Source: Pseudohaliea sp964438205 (GTDB lineage: Bacteria > Pseudomonadota > Gammaproteobacteria > Pseudomonadales > Halieaceae). From it: a stretch of 64,000 nucleotides of DNA. Location of the stretch: NCBI GenBank assembly GCA_964438205.1, contig CAYTJQ010000010.1, positions 1-64,000 of the forward strand. The letters run 5' to 3'. The notes beneath the pieces are model-generated. The model was given only the letters and a program-made list of their open reading frames with translations, was not told the origin of the DNA and searched no databases. Numbering within the stretch: the stretch's first letter is position 1; every line of letters begins with the position of its first letter. Below are positions 34,980 through 44,778 of this stretch, in pieces. The position numbers and the translations under genes were made by a program.

Positions 34980-36545
34980 ATGGAGCTGACCTTCTGGACC
35001 TACGAAGGCCCGCCTCACGTCGGCGCCATCCGCATCGCCAATTCCATGCGCGGTGTCCACCTGCTGCTGCACTCGCCCCAGGGCGACACCTACGCGGACC
35101 TGCTCTTCACCATGATCGAGCGGGATCGCAAGCGGCCCCCGGTGACCTACACCACGTTCCAGGCCCGGGACCTCGGTTCCGATACGGCCGAACTGGTCAC
35201 CAGCACGCTGCAGCGCACCGTGGACCGCTTCCGCCCGAGCGTACTGCTGGTCGGCGACTCCTGCACGGCGGAGCTCATCCAGGACCAGCCGGGCACCCTC
35301 GCCACCGGCGCGGGGTTAAACGTCCCGATCATCCCGCTGGAGATGCTGGCCTACTCGCGCAAGGAGAACTGGGGCGCCGCCGAGACCTTCTACTCGCTCG
35401 TGCGCGGGCTCTTGAACCGCCAGGCGCCGGAGCCCGGCTGGACCCGCCCGCCGCGGCCGGAAGGACAGCGGCCGAAGGTCAACCTCCTCGGTCCGACCTC
35501 CCTCGGCTTCCGCTGCCGCGACGACATCATCGAAGTACGGAAACTGCTGGAAAGCGTCGGCGTGGACGTCGGCGTCGTCGCGCCCCTGGGCGCGAGCCCG
35601 CAGGACCTGCTGCGCATACCGGAGGCCGACGCCAACCTCTGCCTCTACCCGGAGGTGGCGGACACCACCTGCGCCTGGCTGCAGCGGACCTTCAAGCAGC
35701 CGACGATCGGCACGGTGCCCATCGGCGTCGGCGCCACCCGCGACTTTCTCCAGGAGCTCGCCGAGACCCTGGGCCTCACCGGCTGCGAGGTCACCGCCGA
35801 CGCCGTCTGCCGCCTGCCCTGGTATTCCCGCTCTGTCGACTCGACCTACCTGACCGGCAAGCGGGTGTTCATCTTCGGCGACGCCACCCACGCCCTCGCG
35901 GCGGCCCGCATGGCCCGCGAGGAAATGGGCTTCGAGGTCGTCGGCCTCGGCACCTACGCCCGGGAGCAGGCCCGCGCCGTGCGCAAGGCCGCGAAGGATT
36001 ACGGCCTCGAGGCACTCATCACGGACAACTACCTGGAAGTGGAAAAGGCCGTGGCCGAGCTGCAGCCGGAGCTTGTCCTCGGCACGCAGATGGAGCGGCA
36101 CATCGCCAAGAAGCTCGGTATCGGCTGCGCGGTCATCTCGACCCCGGCCCACGTGCAGGACTACCCGGCACGCTACTCGCCGCAGATGGGCTTCGAGGGT
36201 GCCAACGTGATCTTCGATACCTGGGTTCATCCGCTGGTCATGGGGCTGGAGGAGCACCTCCTGACCATGTTCCGGGAAGACTTCGAGTTCAACGACGACA
36301 AGGTGCCCTCGCACCTGGCCGCCGTGGGCGGCACCAGCCACCGGCCTGCCGAAGCGCCGCCAGCCGACGGCGATGACGATGCCGCCATCCGCTGGGACGC
36401 CGATGCCGAGAAGGAGCTGAAGAAGATCCCCTTCTTCGTGCGCGGCAAGGCCCGCCGGAACACGGAAAAGTACGCGATGGAGCGCGGCGTGGCCGCCATC
36501 AACGTGGAGACGCTCTATGAAGCGAAAGCGCACTTCAGCCGCTGA
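34980..36545 (+). CDS. bchB: Light-independent protochlorophyllide reductase subunit B
   Basis: A 521-residue NifK/N-like partner of BchN. Start MELTFWTYEGPPHVGAIRIA is canonical, including the conserved N-terminal Asp-free segment and SCTAELIQDQPG; the C-terminal domain (about 455-521, KELKKIPFFVRGKARRNTEKYA) is the DPOR-specific protochlorophyllide-reductase tail. Overlaps the start of bchH by 29 bp. Confidence 0.97.
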   Translation: MELTFWTYEGPPHVGAIRIANSMRGVHLLLHSPQGDTYADLLFTMIERDRKRPPVTYTTFQARDLGSDTAELVTSTLQRTVDRFRPSVLLVGDSCTAELIQDQPGTLATGAGLNVPIIPLEMLAYSRKENWGAAETFYSLVRGLLNRQAPEPGWTRPPRPEGQRPKVNLLGPTSLGFRCRDDIIEVRKLLESVGVDVGVVAPLGASPQDLLRIPEADANLCLYPEVADTTCAWLQRTFKQPTIGTVPIGVGATRDFLQELAETLGLTGCEVTADAVCRLPWYSRSVDSTYLTGKRVFIFGDATHALAAARMAREEMGFEVVGLGTYAREQARAVRKAAKDYGLEALITDNYLEVEKAVAELQPELVLGTQMERHIAKKLGIGCAVISTPAHVQDYPARYSPQMGFEGANVIFDTWVHPLVMGLEEHLLTMFREDFEFNDDKVPSHLAAVGGTSHRPAEAPPADGDDDAAIRWDADAEKELKKIPFFVRGKARRNTEKYAMERGVAAINVETLYEAKAHFSR

Positions 36546-39500
36546 GACCCCCCTGCGGTTCGTCCTGGTCACGCTGGACAACCATGTCACGGGCAGCGTC
36601 GACCGGGCCGCCGCGGCCCTCGCCAAGGACCTCCCGGGCCTGGAGGTGCGCACGCACGCCGCCGCCGCCTGGGACAAGCAGCCGGAGCAGCTCGAGCGCT
36701 GCCTGGCCGACATCGCCGAAGGCGACATCATCGTGGTCACCATGCTCTTTCTCGAGGAGCACATCAGCGCCGTACTGCCGGCGCTGACCGCCCGCCAGGA
36801 CGACTGCGACGCGATGATCTGCTGCATGTCCGGCGCCGAGGTGATGAAGCTGACGCGCATGGGCCGCTTCACCATGGAGGGCGAGGCCAAGGGGCCCGTC
36901 GCCCTCCTCAAGCGCCTGCGCGGCAAGACCGGCAGCGCCAAGTCCAGCGCCGGCGCCCAGCAGCTCACGGTGCTGCGCCAGCTGCCGAAGATCCTGCGCT
37001 TCATCCCGGGCACGGCCCAGGACGTGCGCGCCTATTTCCTCACGCTGCAGTACTGGCTCGCCGGTTCCGAGGAGAACCTGCAGCGCATGATGGGTTTCCT
37101 CATCGACCGCTACGCCGACGGCCCGCGAGCGGCGCTGCGCGGGCAGCTGAAGACCCACTCGCCGATCGAGTACCCCGACGTGGGCCTCTATGACCCGAGC
37201 CTGAAGCGCGGTATCAGCGACGACCCGAAGGACCTGCCCCGGGCGCCGAAGGGCTGCCGCGGCACCGTCGGCATCCTGATCATGCGCTCCTATGCGCTCG
37301 CCGGTAACGCCGGCCACTACGACGCGGTCATCAACGCCCTGCGCGAACGCGGCCTGCGCGTGATCACCGCCTTCGCCAGCGGCCTGGACGCCCGGCCGGC
37401 GGTGGAAAAGTACTTCATGGTGGATGGCGAACCGGTGGTGGACGCCGTGCTCTCGCTGACCGGCTTCTCCCTGGTCGGCGGCCCGGCCTACAACGACTCG
37501 AAGGCCGCCGAGGACATGCTCGCGCGCCTGGACGTGCCCTACGTCGCCGCCCACGCGCTCGAGTTCCAGAGCCTGGAGCAGTGGGAGGCCTCCGAGAACG
37601 GCCTCATGCCCATCGAGGCGACCATGATGGTGGCCATCCCGGAACTGGACGGCGCCACCGGCCCCGCGGTCTTCGGTGGCCGCTCGGACGCCGCCGAGGG
37701 CAGCAGCGAACACGACATGCGCGCCCACCCGGAGCGGGTCGACGTGCTCACCCGCCGCGTGGCGCGCCTGGTCGCCCTGCGTCGCGGGAAACGCGCGGAA
37801 CGCAAGGTCGCCATCGTCATCTTCAACTTCCCGCCCCATGCGGGGAACACGGGGACGGCAGCCAACCTGGCGGTCTTCGAGTCGCTGTTCAACACGCTCC
37901 GGGCCATGCGGGACCAGGGCTACGCCGTGGACGTGCCCGAGGACGTGGACGCGCTGCGCCGCGCCATCATCGAGGGCAATGCGGCCCGCTACGGCGCCAT
38001 GGCGAACGTGCACGCGCACATTCCCGCCGACGACCACGTCGCCCGGGAGACTTACCTCAACGAAATCGAGGCCCAGTGGGGGCCGGCCCCGGGCAAGGAG
38101 CTCTCCGACGGCCGCAACATCTTCGTGATGGGCGCGCAGTTCGGCAACGTCCTGGTCGGCGTCCAGCCGGGCTTCGGCTACGAGGGCGACCCGATGCGGC
38201 TGCTCTTCGAGCGCGGCTTCACGCCCACGCACGCCTTCAGCGCCTTCTACCGCTACCTGCGCGAGGACTTCGGTGCCGATGCGGTGCTCCACTACGGCAC
38301 CCACGGCGCGCTGGAATTCATGCCCGGCAAGCAGGCCGGCATGGCCGGCAGCTGCTGGCCGGACCGGCTCATCGGTGACCTGCCCAACTTCTACCTCTAT
38401 GGCGCCAACAATCCTTCCGAGGGCCTGATCGCCAAGCGCCGCGCCGCGGCCACGCTGGTCAGCTACCTGACGCCGCCGGTCACCCAGTCCGACCTGTACA
38501 AGGGCCTGCTCGACCTCAAGGCCTCCATCGACCGCTGGCGCAGCGAGCAGGACAAGGGCGCCGAGGCCCGTACCGACCTCGCCTCGCTCATCCAGAGCCA
38601 GGCCGCAGAGCTGGAGCTCTGCAGCGCCGGGCCGGCCTGGGACGAGAACAGCTTCGACGCCATCGAGGAGCTGCGCCGGCAGCTCATCGAAGTGGAGGAA
38701 ACGCTGATCCCCTACGGCCTGCACGTGGTCGGCGAGGCGCCCGCACGCGACGAACAGCTCGACATGCTCGGCTCCATCGCCCTGGCCAGCCATGACCTCG
38801 ACCTGGACCGCGAGACCCTGGAGAAGCTGCTCGATGGCGAAGAACCGAAGGTCGTTGCCGCGCAGCTGGCGAAGGCGCAGGGTGACGACGCCGACGCAGA
38901 CAAGCTCCTCGAGGTCTGCCGGCAGCTCGCGCAGACGGCGCTCATGCTCGCTGCGGACAGCGAACTCGACGCCATCCTCCGCGCCCTGGACGGCCGCTTC
39001 ATCCGCCCGGCGCCGGGCGGCGACCTGCTGCGCACGCCGGACGTGCTGCCGACGGGCCGCAACCTGCATGGCTTCGACCCCTTCCGCCTGCCCAGCCGCT
39101 TCGCCCTGCGCGACGGCGCCCGGCAGGCGCAGACGCTCCTCGACCGGCATGCCGCCGAGGGCCACGGGGTCCCCGAATCCATCGCCCTGGTGCTCTGGGG
39201 CTCGGACAACCTGAAGAACGAGGGCGGGCCCATTGCCCAGGCCCTGGCACTCATCGGCGCGGAGCCGAGATTCGACGGCTACGGCCGCGTCTGTGGCGCC
39301 ATGCTCAAGCCCCTGGCAGAACTGGGCCGGCCGCGCATCGACGTGATCATCACCCTCTCCGGCATCTTCCGCGACCTGCTGCCGCTGCAGACGCGCATGC
39401 TCGCCGAGGCCGCCTACCTCGCCGCCGAGGCCGACGAGCCCGCCGAGCTGAACTACGTGCGCAAGCACGCGCTCGCCTACCAGGCCGAGCACGGCTGCGA

Positions 39501-40248
39501 CCTGGAAACGGCAGCCCTGCGGGTATTCTCGAACGCCGAGGGCGCCTACGGGTCGAACGTGAACCTGCTGGTGGACAACAGCCGCTGGGAGGACGAGGGC
39601 GAGCTCGCCGATACCTACACGTCGCGCAAGTGCTACGCCTACAGCCGCTCCGGCCAGTCCGCGCCGCAGGCAGACCTGCTCAACTCGGTACTGTCCAACG
39701 TGCAGCTCGCCTACCAGAACCTCGATTCCGTCGAGGTCGGCGTCACCACCCTGGACCAGTACTTCGACACCCTCGGCGGCATCAGCCGCGCCGTGAAGCG
39801 CTCCCGCGGCGAAGACGTGCCGGTCTATATCTCCGACCAGACCACCAGCAACGGCAAGGTCCGCACCCTCGCCGAGCAGGTGGCCCTGGAGACACGCACC
39901 CGCGTGCTCAACCCGAAGTGGTACGAGAGCGTCCTCGAGCATGGCTTCGAGGGCGTGCGGCAGATCGAGTCCCATGTGACCAATACCATGGGCTGGTCCG
40001 CCACCACCGGCCAGGTAGCCCCCTGGGTCTACCAGAAGCTGTCCGAGACCTTCATCCTCGACGAGGAAATGCGCAAGCGTCTCGCCAAGCTCAACCCCGC
40101 AGCCTCGGTAAAGGTAGCCAACCGGCTCCTCGAGGCCCACGACCGCCAATACTGGAACCCCGACGAGGCGACCCTGGAGGCCCTCCGCCGTGCCGGCGAG
40201 GACCTCGAGGACTGGCTCGAAGGCGTCACAGAAGAGGTAGCTGCATGA
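36517..40248 (+). CDS. bchH: Magnesium chelatase subunit H
   Basis: A 1243-residue porphyrin-binding subunit that inserts Mg2+ into protoporphyrin IX with BchI and BchD, the committed step to bacteriochlorophyll. CobN/Mg-chelatase signature segments include VLHYGTHGALEFMPGKQAGMAG-type sequence (about residue 590) and HYGTHGALE. Length is normal. bchI and bchD are not in this window. The ATG at 36517 lies inside bchB; the bchL start overlaps the stop (ATGA). Confidence 0.98.
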   Translation: MKRKRTSAAETPLRFVLVTLDNHVTGSVDRAAAALAKDLPGLEVRTHAAAAWDKQPEQLERCLADIAEGDIIVVTMLFLEEHISAVLPALTARQDDCDAMICCMSGAEVMKLTRMGRFTMEGEAKGPVALLKRLRGKTGSAKSSAGAQQLTVLRQLPKILRFIPGTAQDVRAYFLTLQYWLAGSEENLQRMMGFLIDRYADGPRAALRGQLKTHSPIEYPDVGLYDPSLKRGISDDPKDLPRAPKGCRGTVGILIMRSYALAGNAGHYDAVINALRERGLRVITAFASGLDARPAVEKYFMVDGEPVVDAVLSLTGFSLVGGPAYNDSKAAEDMLARLDVPYVAAHALEFQSLEQWEASENGLMPIEATMMVAIPELDGATGPAVFGGRSDAAEGSSEHDMRAHPERVDVLTRRVARLVALRRGKRAERKVAIVIFNFPPHAGNTGTAANLAVFESLFNTLRAMRDQGYAVDVPEDVDALRRAIIEGNAARYGAMANVHAHIPADDHVARETYLNEIEAQWGPAPGKELSDGRNIFVMGAQFGNVLVGVQPGFGYEGDPMRLLFERGFTPTHAFSAFYRYLREDFGADAVLHYGTHGALEFMPGKQAGMAGSCWPDRLIGDLPNFYLYGANNPSEGLIAKRRAAATLVSYLTPPVTQSDLYKGLLDLKASIDRWRSEQDKGAEARTDLASLIQSQAAELELCSAGPAWDENSFDAIEELRRQLIEVEETLIPYGLHVVGEAPARDEQLDMLGSIALASHDLDLDRETLEKLLDGEEPKVVAAQLAKAQGDDADADKLLEVCRQLAQTALMLAADSELDAILRALDGRFIRPAPGGDLLRTPDVLPTGRNLHGFDPFRLPSRFALRDGARQAQTLLDRHAAEGHGVPESIALVLWGSDNLKNEGGPIAQALALIGAEPRFDGYGRVCGAMLKPLAELGRPRIDVIITLSGIFRDLLPLQTRMLAEAAYLAAEADEPAELNYVRKHALAYQAEHGCDLETAALRVFSNAEGAYGSNVNLLVDNSRWEDEGELADTYTSRKCYAYSRSGQSAPQADLLNSVLSNVQLAYQNLDSVEVGVTTLDQYFDTLGGISRAVKRSRGEDVPVYISDQTTSNGKVRTLAEQVALETRTRVLNPKWYESVLEHGFEGVRQIESHVTNTMGWSATTGQVAPWVYQKLSETFILDEEMRKRLAKLNPAASVKVANRLLEAHDRQYWNPDEATLEALRRAGEDLEDWLEGVTEEVAA

Positions 40249-41159
40249 GTCTCGACAATAACATCCCCGTACAGCTCGTTGATCCGCCGGGGACGCCCCC
40301 CGACGGCGAGGGCAGCGTCCAGGTGCACCTGGACCCGGAAATCGACATCGGCCAGGCCCAGGTCTTCGCCGTCTACGGCAAGGGCGGGATCGGCAAGTCC
40401 ACGACCTCGTCGAACCTGTCGGTTGCCTTTTCCAAGCTCGGCAAGCGGGTCATCCAGATCGGCTGCGACCCGAAGCACGACTCGACCTTCACGCTGACCA
40501 AGGCGCTCATGCCGACCGTCATCGATGCCCTCGAGGAAGTGGAGTTCCACAGCGAGGAACTGCAGATCGAGGACTTCGTGCACGAGGGCTACAACGGCGT
40601 CATGTGCGTCGAGGCCGGCGGCCCGCCCGCGGGTACCGGCTGCGGCGGCTACGTGGTCGGCCAGACGGTGAAGCTGCTGAAGCAGCACCACCTGCTCGAG
40701 GACTCGGACGTGGTCATCTTCGATGTGCTCGGCGACGTGGTCTGCGGCGGCTTCGCCTCGCCGCTGCAACACGCCGAGCGCGCCCTGGTCGTGACCGCGA
40801 ATGACTTCGACTCGATCTTCGCCATGAACCGCATCGCCGCGGCCATCGGCGCCAAGTCGAAGAACTACAAGGTCCGCCTCGGCGGCGTGATCGCCAACCG
40901 CAGCGAGCAGACCGACGAGATCGACCGCTTCAACGCCGCCGTGGGCCTGAAGCGCCTCGCCCACTTCCCGGCCCTCGACGTGATCCGCCGCAGCCGCCTG
41001 AAGAAGTGCACGCTGTTCGAGATGGAGCCCTGCGAGGGCCTCGAGGAGGTGCAGCAGGAGTACCTGAACCTGGCGGAGTCGCTGCTTCGCGGCATCGAGC
41101 CGCAGGAGGTCACGCCCATGAAAGACCGCGATCTCTTCGACTTCCTGGGCTTTGATTGA
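40245..41159 (+). CDS. bchL: Light-independent protochlorophyllide reductase iron protein BchL
   Basis: A 304-residue NifH-like ATPase delivering electrons to BchNB. P-loop YGKGGIGKSTTSSN (about 44-57) and the two cluster-ligand cysteine regions GTGCGGYVVG and DVVCGGFASP are intact. The ATG at 40245 overlaps the bchH stop; the long open frame upstream is antisense-free shadow coding of bchH and is ignored. 11 bp precede bchM. Confidence 0.97.
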   Translation: MSLDNNIPVQLVDPPGTPPDGEGSVQVHLDPEIDIGQAQVFAVYGKGGIGKSTTSSNLSVAFSKLGKRVIQIGCDPKHDSTFTLTKALMPTVIDALEEVEFHSEELQIEDFVHEGYNGVMCVEAGGPPAGTGCGGYVVGQTVKLLKQHHLLEDSDVVIFDVLGDVVCGGFASPLQHAERALVVTANDFDSIFAMNRIAAAIGAKSKNYKVRLGGVIANRSEQTDEIDRFNAAVGLKRLAHFPALDVIRRSRLKKCTLFEMEPCEGLEEVQQEYLNLAESLLRGIEPQEVTPMKDRDLFDFLGFD

Positions 41160-41170
41160 GGCTTCGACTG

Positions 41171-41887
41171 ATGGCGAGTACGAGCTACAACGAGCGGCGC
41201 TCGGAGATCGAGACCTATTTCGACCGCACCGCCGCGGATGCCTGGTCGGCCCTGACCTCCGATGCGCCGGTCAGCCGCATCCGGCAGACCGTGCGCGCCG
41301 GTCGCGACGAGATGCGCGCCACGCTCCTGTCCTGGCTCCCGGCGGACCTCACCGGGCTGCGGCTGCTGGATGCGGGCTGCGGCACCGGCGCCTTCAGTGT
41401 CGAGGCAGCGCGCCGGGGCGCGAGCGTGGTCGCCATCGACCTCTCACCGACGCTGGTCGAGCTCGCCCGGGAGCGGCAGCCGACGGATCTTGCACCGGGG
41501 CATATCGACTTCCGGGTCGGCGACATGGCCTCGGTGGAGGGCGAGCCCTTCGACTATGTCGTCGCCATGGACTCCGTGATTCACTACGACCCGCACCACG
41601 CGGTCGAGGTACTGGCGAAGCTGGCGGCCAACGTGCGCCGCGGCATCCTCTTCACCTTCGCGCCGCGCACGCCGCTGCTGGCGATCATGCACGCCGTCGG
41701 CGGCCTGTTCCCGCGCGGTGACCGCGCCCCGGCCATCGTGCCTATCGGCGAAAAGCGCCTCCAGGGCGACCTGGCCAGCGCAGCGGGCCTCGCGGACTGG
41801 CAGCGCGGGCGCAGCCATCGCGTGAAAAGCGGTTTCTACACGTCCCAGGCCTGCGAACTGCGCCGGCGGGAGGCGAGCGCCGGGTGA
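41171..41887 (+). CDS. bchM: Mg-protoporphyrin IX O-methyltransferase
   Basis: A 238-residue SAM-dependent methyltransferase forming Mg-protoporphyrin IX monomethyl ester, the AcsF substrate. Motif I LRLLDAGCGTGAFSVEAARRG, motif II VVAIDLS, and the family N-terminus YNERRSEIETYFDRTAADAW are clear. ATG at 41171; a frame start at 41156 is less likely. Overlaps the next gene by 4 bp. Confidence 0.96.
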   Translation: MASTSYNERRSEIETYFDRTAADAWSALTSDAPVSRIRQTVRAGRDEMRATLLSWLPADLTGLRLLDAGCGTGAFSVEAARRGASVVAIDLSPTLVELARERQPTDLAPGHIDFRVGDMASVEGEPFDYVVAMDSVIHYDPHHAVEVLAKLAANVRRGILFTFAPRTPLLAIMHAVGGLFPRGDRAPAIVPIGEKRLQGDLASAAGLADWQRGRSHRVKSGFYTSQACELRRREASAG

Positions 41888-43311
41888 AGCGTTCCGTGGC
41901 CATCACGCAGCAGGTGCTGTCCCGGCTCGGGACCCGCTGGCTGCCTTTTGCCGACGCGGTCACCGAGGAACTGCCGCTGGACCGGCTGCTGCGCCTGTCC
42001 CTGTTCCAGGTTTCCGTCGGCATGGCCATCGTGCTCCTGAACGGCACGCTGAACCGGGTCATGGTCCTCGAACTCGAGCAGCCTGCCTGGCTGGTATCGG
42101 TGATGGTGTCCCTGCCGCTGCTCTTCGCGCCGGCACGGGCGCTGATCGGCTTCCGCAGCGACCACCACCGCTCGGCCCTCGGCTGGCGGCGCGTGCCCTA
42201 TCTCTGGCTCGGCAGCATCGCCCAGTTCGGCGGTCTCGCCATCATGCCCTTTGCGCTGCTGGTGCTCTGGGATCCGGCCATGGGTCCGGCCTGGGTCGGC
42301 CCGGCCGCGGCAGCGCTGGCCTTCGTCCTCGTCGGCGCCGGCCTGCACACCACCCAGACCGCCGGCCTCGCGCTGGCGACGGACCTTGCCAACGAGGAGA
42401 ACCGGCCGCGGGTGGTCGCCCTGCTCTACGTCATGCTTCTCGTGGGTATGATCGGCAGTTCCTTCGTTTTCTCCTTCCTGCTCGCGGACTTCAGCCCGGT
42501 GCGCCTGATCCAGGTCATCCAGGGCGCCGCCGCGGTGACCGTCGTGCTCAACGTGGTCGCCCTCTGGAAGCAGGAAGCCCGTGACCCGTCGCGCAACCGC
42601 AACGTGGAGCGGCCGCCCTTCCGCGAGGCCTGGCGCCGCCTGTGCAGCCAGGGCCGCACCGCCCGCCTGCTCCTCGCCGTCGCCCTCGGCAGCGCCGGCT
42701 TCAGCATGCAGGACATTCTCCTCGAACCCTACGGCGGCGAGGTCCTCGGCCTCTCGGTCAGCGCGACCACCGTGCTGACGGCGATCTTCGCCCTGGGCAT
42801 GCTCGGCGCCTTCGCCTTCGCGTCCCGGCAGCTCAGCCGCGGCGCGGACCCGGTGCGCCTCGCCGCCTATGGCGCCCTCGTGGGCATCTTCGCGTTCTCG
42901 GCGGTCATCCTGGCAGCGCCTCTCAGCGCCCCGGGCCTGTTCCGCTTCGGCACCTTTGCCATCGGCCTCGGCGGCGGCCTCTTCGCCGTCGGCACGCTGA
43001 CCGCGGCGATGCGCCTGGGCGAGGACGGCCAGGCCGGCCTCGCCCTCGGCGCCTGGGGCGCGGTGCAGGCCACCGCCACCGGCCTTGCCATCGCGGCCGG
43101 CGGCGCCCTCAGGGACACGGTCGGCAACCTGGCCGCCAGCGGCGCCCTCGGCGAGGCCCTGGTGGGGCCCGCGACGGGCTACGGTGCCGTCTACCACCTT
43201 GAGATCGCGGTGCTGTTCGCCGCGCTCGTGATTATCGGGCCGCTGGTCAGGGGCCCGGAAGACGAGGTCGTGCGCCAGCCGGCGTTCTACCTCGCGGAGT
43301 TCCCCGAATGA
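41884..43311 (+). CDS. lhaA: Light-harvesting complex I assembly protein LhaA (BCD/PucC family)
   Basis: A 475-residue protein with about 12 membrane helices. Family motifs: LFQVSVGMAIVLLNGTLNRVMVLELEQPAWLVS and HHRSALGWRRVPYLWLGS. In Rhodobacter LhaA is needed for LH1 assembly and its gene lies before puhA, as here. Its stop overlaps a 10-codon mini-ORF that leads into puhA. Confidence 0.95.
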   Translation: MKRSVAITQQVLSRLGTRWLPFADAVTEELPLDRLLRLSLFQVSVGMAIVLLNGTLNRVMVLELEQPAWLVSVMVSLPLLFAPARALIGFRSDHHRSALGWRRVPYLWLGSIAQFGGLAIMPFALLVLWDPAMGPAWVGPAAAALAFVLVGAGLHTTQTAGLALATDLANEENRPRVVALLYVMLLVGMIGSSFVFSFLLADFSPVRLIQVIQGAAAVTVVLNVVALWKQEARDPSRNRNVERPPFREAWRRLCSQGRTARLLLAVALGSAGFSMQDILLEPYGGEVLGLSVSATTVLTAIFALGMLGAFAFASRQLSRGADPVRLAAYGALVGIFAFSAVILAAPLSAPGLFRFGTFAIGLGGGLFAVGTLTAAMRLGEDGQAGLALGAWGAVQATATGLAIAAGGALRDTVGNLAASGALGEALVGPATGYGAVYHLEIAVLFAALVIIGPLVRGPEDEVVRQPAFYLAEFPE

Positions 43312-43340
43312 CGAAAGCCCTGATGGAGGTGCTGACATGA
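43308..43340 (+). CDS. Ten-codon mini-ORF bridging lhaA and puhA
   Basis: ATG at 43308 overlaps the lhaA stop (ATGA) and the stop TGA at 43338-43340 overlaps the puhA ATG (ATGA). It encodes MTKALMEVLT and contains the puhA ribosome site GGAGGTG. It may couple translation of puhA to lhaA, or be a chance frame; no protein evidence. Confidence 0.3.
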   Translation: MTKALMEVLT

Positions 43341-44104
43341 TTGGTGATATTACCGGCTACATGGACGTGGCCCAGATGACGCTGTACGCGTTCTGGCTGT
43401 TCTTTTTCCTGCTGGTGCTGTACCTGCACCGGGAGAACAAGCGGGAAGGCTATCCGCTCGAGACGGACGACTACCGGAACGTGGAGGTGGTCGGTTTCCC
43501 GGGCCTGCCCGACCCGCACACCTACGACATGCTGCACGACGCCGGCGACGTGATCCGCCCCGGTAAAGATGCGCCGGAGTATGAGCTCAAGGCCAAGCGC
43601 ATCAACCCCCACTTCGGTGACCCCTTCCACCCCACCGGCGATCCGCTGGTCGATGGTGTCGGCCCGGCGGCGTGGGCCATTCGCCCGGACTTCCCGGACC
43701 TGACCTTCGAGGGGGAGCCGAAGATCGTACCCATGCGGATCGCCACGGAGTTCAAGGTCGCTCACCAGGATCCGGATCCGCGCGGCAAGGACGTGCTCGG
43801 TCTCGACAACGAGGTGGCTGCCACCGTGACCGATATCTGGGTGGACCGCAGCGAGCCGCAGGTCCGCTACCTCGAGATCGAGGTCAAGGAGAACGGCAAG
43901 CGGGCCATGATCCCCATTACCCTGTCCCGCGTGCGCGGCGACGGCACCGTGAAAGTGCACTGCCTGCGGGCCGCACAGTTCGCGAACATGCCCACGCTCG
44001 CCAACCCGGACCAGATCACGCTCCAGGAAGAGGACCGCGTCTGCGCCTATGTCGGCGGCGGCACCCTCTACGGCACCCGGGAGCGCACGGAGCCCCTGCT
44101 ATGA
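43337..44104 (+). CDS. puhA: Photosynthetic reaction centre H subunit
   Basis: A 255-residue protein with one N-terminal transmembrane helix (MTLYAFWLFFFLLVLYLHRENKREGYPL) and a cytoplasmic PRC-barrel domain (KIVPMRIATEFKVAHQDPDPRGKDVLG). It caps the L/M core and controls proton delivery to QB. Ends in an ATGA overlap with puhB. Confidence 0.98.
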   Translation: MIGDITGYMDVAQMTLYAFWLFFFLLVLYLHRENKREGYPLETDDYRNVEVVGFPGLPDPHTYDMLHDAGDVIRPGKDAPEYELKAKRINPHFGDPFHPTGDPLVDGVGPAAWAIRPDFPDLTFEGEPKIVPMRIATEFKVAHQDPDPRGKDVLGLDNEVAATVTDIWVDRSEPQVRYLEIEVKENGKRAMIPITLSRVRGDGTVKVHCLRAAQFANMPTLANPDQITLQEEDRVCAYVGGGTLYGTRERTEPLL

Positions 44105-44778
44105 GTCATTCCCACGCCAACAACGAGTACGACCACGAGCCGATCCGCGGCCTGCCGGAGGAACTGCCGGCCGGCGAGGAGATCCTGTGCCAGGTCGAGC
44201 CCGACGGCTGGAGCATGGCGCGACGGACCTTCCACACGGTGCAGGTCGGCGTGTACTTCGCCATCCTCATCGCCGCTCACCAGGTCTACCACTACGGCAC
44301 CGGCGGCAGCGTCGCCCAGGGCCTCTCCAGCCTCGGCTGGCAGCTCGCCCTGGCCGCAGTGGGCCTGGGCATTCTCTATGGCCTTGGCGTGCTCTACGCC
44401 CGGACGACGGTCTACACGCTGACCAATCGCCGCGTGGTGCTGCGCTTCGGCGTGGCCCTGCCGATGATGATCAACCTGCCCCTGGACCGCATCGACGCCG
44501 CCGACCTTCGCCCCTTCGGCGACGGTACCGGCGACATCGCCCTGCGCCTCGCCAAGGGGGAGTGGATTTCCTACTGGGCCCTCTGGCCGCACGCCCGTCC
44601 CTGGCACCTGTCGCCGGTGATCCCGAGCCTGCGCAGCGTACCCGGGGCCGAGAAGGTCGCCGAGACACTGATCGCCGCCGTGGCGGCGCGCAGCAACGAT
44701 ATCGCCGTGGCCCGGCAGTCCGGCCGTGAGCGGGTAGCCCGCGACGACCACCTCGCGCCGGCCGGGGCGCTGGCGTGA
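44101..44778 (+). CDS. puhB: Photosynthetic complex assembly protein PuhB
   Basis: A 225-residue membrane protein. N-terminal EYDHEPIRGLPEELPAGEEILCQ, hydrophobic segments (VGVYFAILIAAHQVYHYG; LALAAVGLGILYGLGVLY) and a bacterial PH-like domain (YTLTNRRVVLRFGVALPMMINLPLDRID). PuhB assists reaction-centre assembly in Rhodobacter. Coupled to puhA and puhC by 4-bp overlaps. Confidence 0.95.
   Translation: MSHSHANNEYDHEPIRGLPEELPAGEEILCQVEPDGWSMARRTFHTVQVGVYFAILIAAHQVYHYGTGGSVAQGLSSLGWQLALAAVGLGILYGLGVLYARTTVYTLTNRRVVLRFGVALPMMINLPLDRIDAADLRPFGDGTGDIALRLAKGEWISYWALWPHARPWHLSPVIPSLRSVPGAEKVAETLIAAVAARSNDIAVARQSGRERVARDDHLAPAGALA

Noticed and set aside
36535..40149. A 1204-codon open frame antisense to bchH
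   Set aside because: bchH is unmistakable on the plus strand; the antisense frame is a by-product of very high GC at third positions and shows only low-complexity sequence.
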